DNA from: Acidobacteriota bacterium
GTDB lineage: Bacteria; Acidobacteriota; Terriglobia; Bryobacterales; Bryobacteraceae
NCBI GenBank assembly: GCA_026394095.1
Contig: JAPKYY010000272.1
Coordinates: 1 to 6,973 of the forward strand
Length of the DNA: 6,973 nucleotides
Reading direction: 5' to 3'
Positions within the stretch are counted from its first letter, which is position 1, and each line of letters begins with the position of its first letter. Shown one piece after another: positions 6,815-6,973 of this stretch. Below the pieces are notes generated by a model. It saw nothing but the letters and a program-made list of their open reading frames with translations. It had not been told where the DNA came from and ran no database searches. Both the position numbers and the translations under genes were made by a program.

Positions 6815-6973
6815 TTAGGGGTGCAGCCTTTCGACGATTTTCTCGACAGGTTCCGCGATGATCTGGAAATAGTATGTGGGCTTTACCCCAATCCAGATTG
6901 CCCAGACAATCAGCGGAGAGGCGATCAGCCACTCGCGGAACCCAAGATCAGGCAAGTTTTCGTTGGCTTCGTT
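6815..6973 (-). CDS. nuoM: NADH-quinone oxidoreductase subunit M, C-terminal fragment (partial at window edge)
   Basis: The last 52 codons of a gene entering from the right edge are visible. They read NEANENLPDL, then FREWLIASPLIVWAIWIGVKP (one transmembrane helix with an Ile-Gly-x-x-Pro end), then an amphipathic tail ending KIVERLHP. The 'DL..RE' entry to a final helix closing with 'IG..P' is the standard C-terminus of NuoM, and the position directly before nuoN agrees. NuoL ends differently, and Mrp-type paralogues are less likely in this operon. The start, active-site Lys/Glu residues and most of the protein lie outside the window. The TAA abuts the nuoN ATG. Confidence 0.85.
   Translation of the reverse strand, partial: NEANENLPDLGFREWLIASPLIVWAIWIGVKPTYYFQIIAEPVEKIVERLHP

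Overview
The window looks like chromosomal DNA of a free-living, aerobically respiring bacterium, moderately GC-rich. Acidobacteriota (Bryobacter/Solibacter-like) is my best guess. It rests on a stand-alone methylmalonyl-CoA mutase large subunit, a nuoM-nuoN-nuoH order, an 'LSAQ'-type signal peptide at the left edge and small hypothetical proteins of a kind I associate with that phylum. There is no rRNA or decisive marker gene, so the taxonomy is inference.

Left part (1-1090): a possible secreted-protein start runs off the left edge on the minus strand. Next comes a complete tRNA-Thr(CGU) with encoded CCA (101-176). The 3' 47 bases of that tRNA recur, with four mismatches, at 991-1037, and an intrinsic terminator follows at 1058-1086. 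Between intact tRNA and repeat lies about 0.8 kb. It holds one minus-strand gene for a papain/C39-like cysteine peptidase (362-946), a 10-bp-stem inverted repeat (189-220) and no integrase. This has the geometry of a very small tRNA-targeted insertion, or the decayed remnant of a larger one, which separated the tRNA from its terminator.

Middle (1090-2028): a minus-strand pair encodes an acidic 95-aa hypothetical protein and an XRE-family DNA-binding protein with a TTG start. Divergent from it is an 83-aa two-helix membrane protein, followed after three bases and in the same reading frame by the mutase.

Right part (2032-6973): the adenosylcobalamin-dependent mutase large subunit (2032-3528, no B12 domain, short N-terminus) ends inside a long-armed hairpin. 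A Uma2-family nuclease-like gene (3711-4322) then converges on, and overlaps by 33 bp, the end of a respiratory complex I operon read on the minus strand. That operon runs nuoM (partial, cut by the right edge), nuoN, nuoH, packed with zero or negative spacing. The complex I genes encode proton-pumping membrane subunits. The mutase interconverts methylmalonyl-CoA and succinyl-CoA, linking propionate-type metabolism to the TCA cycle; its B12-binding small subunit must be encoded elsewhere.

The most unusual part is 101-1086, a tRNA-flanked single-gene cassette. The rest is mostly ordinary housekeeping sequence with a few local oddities.
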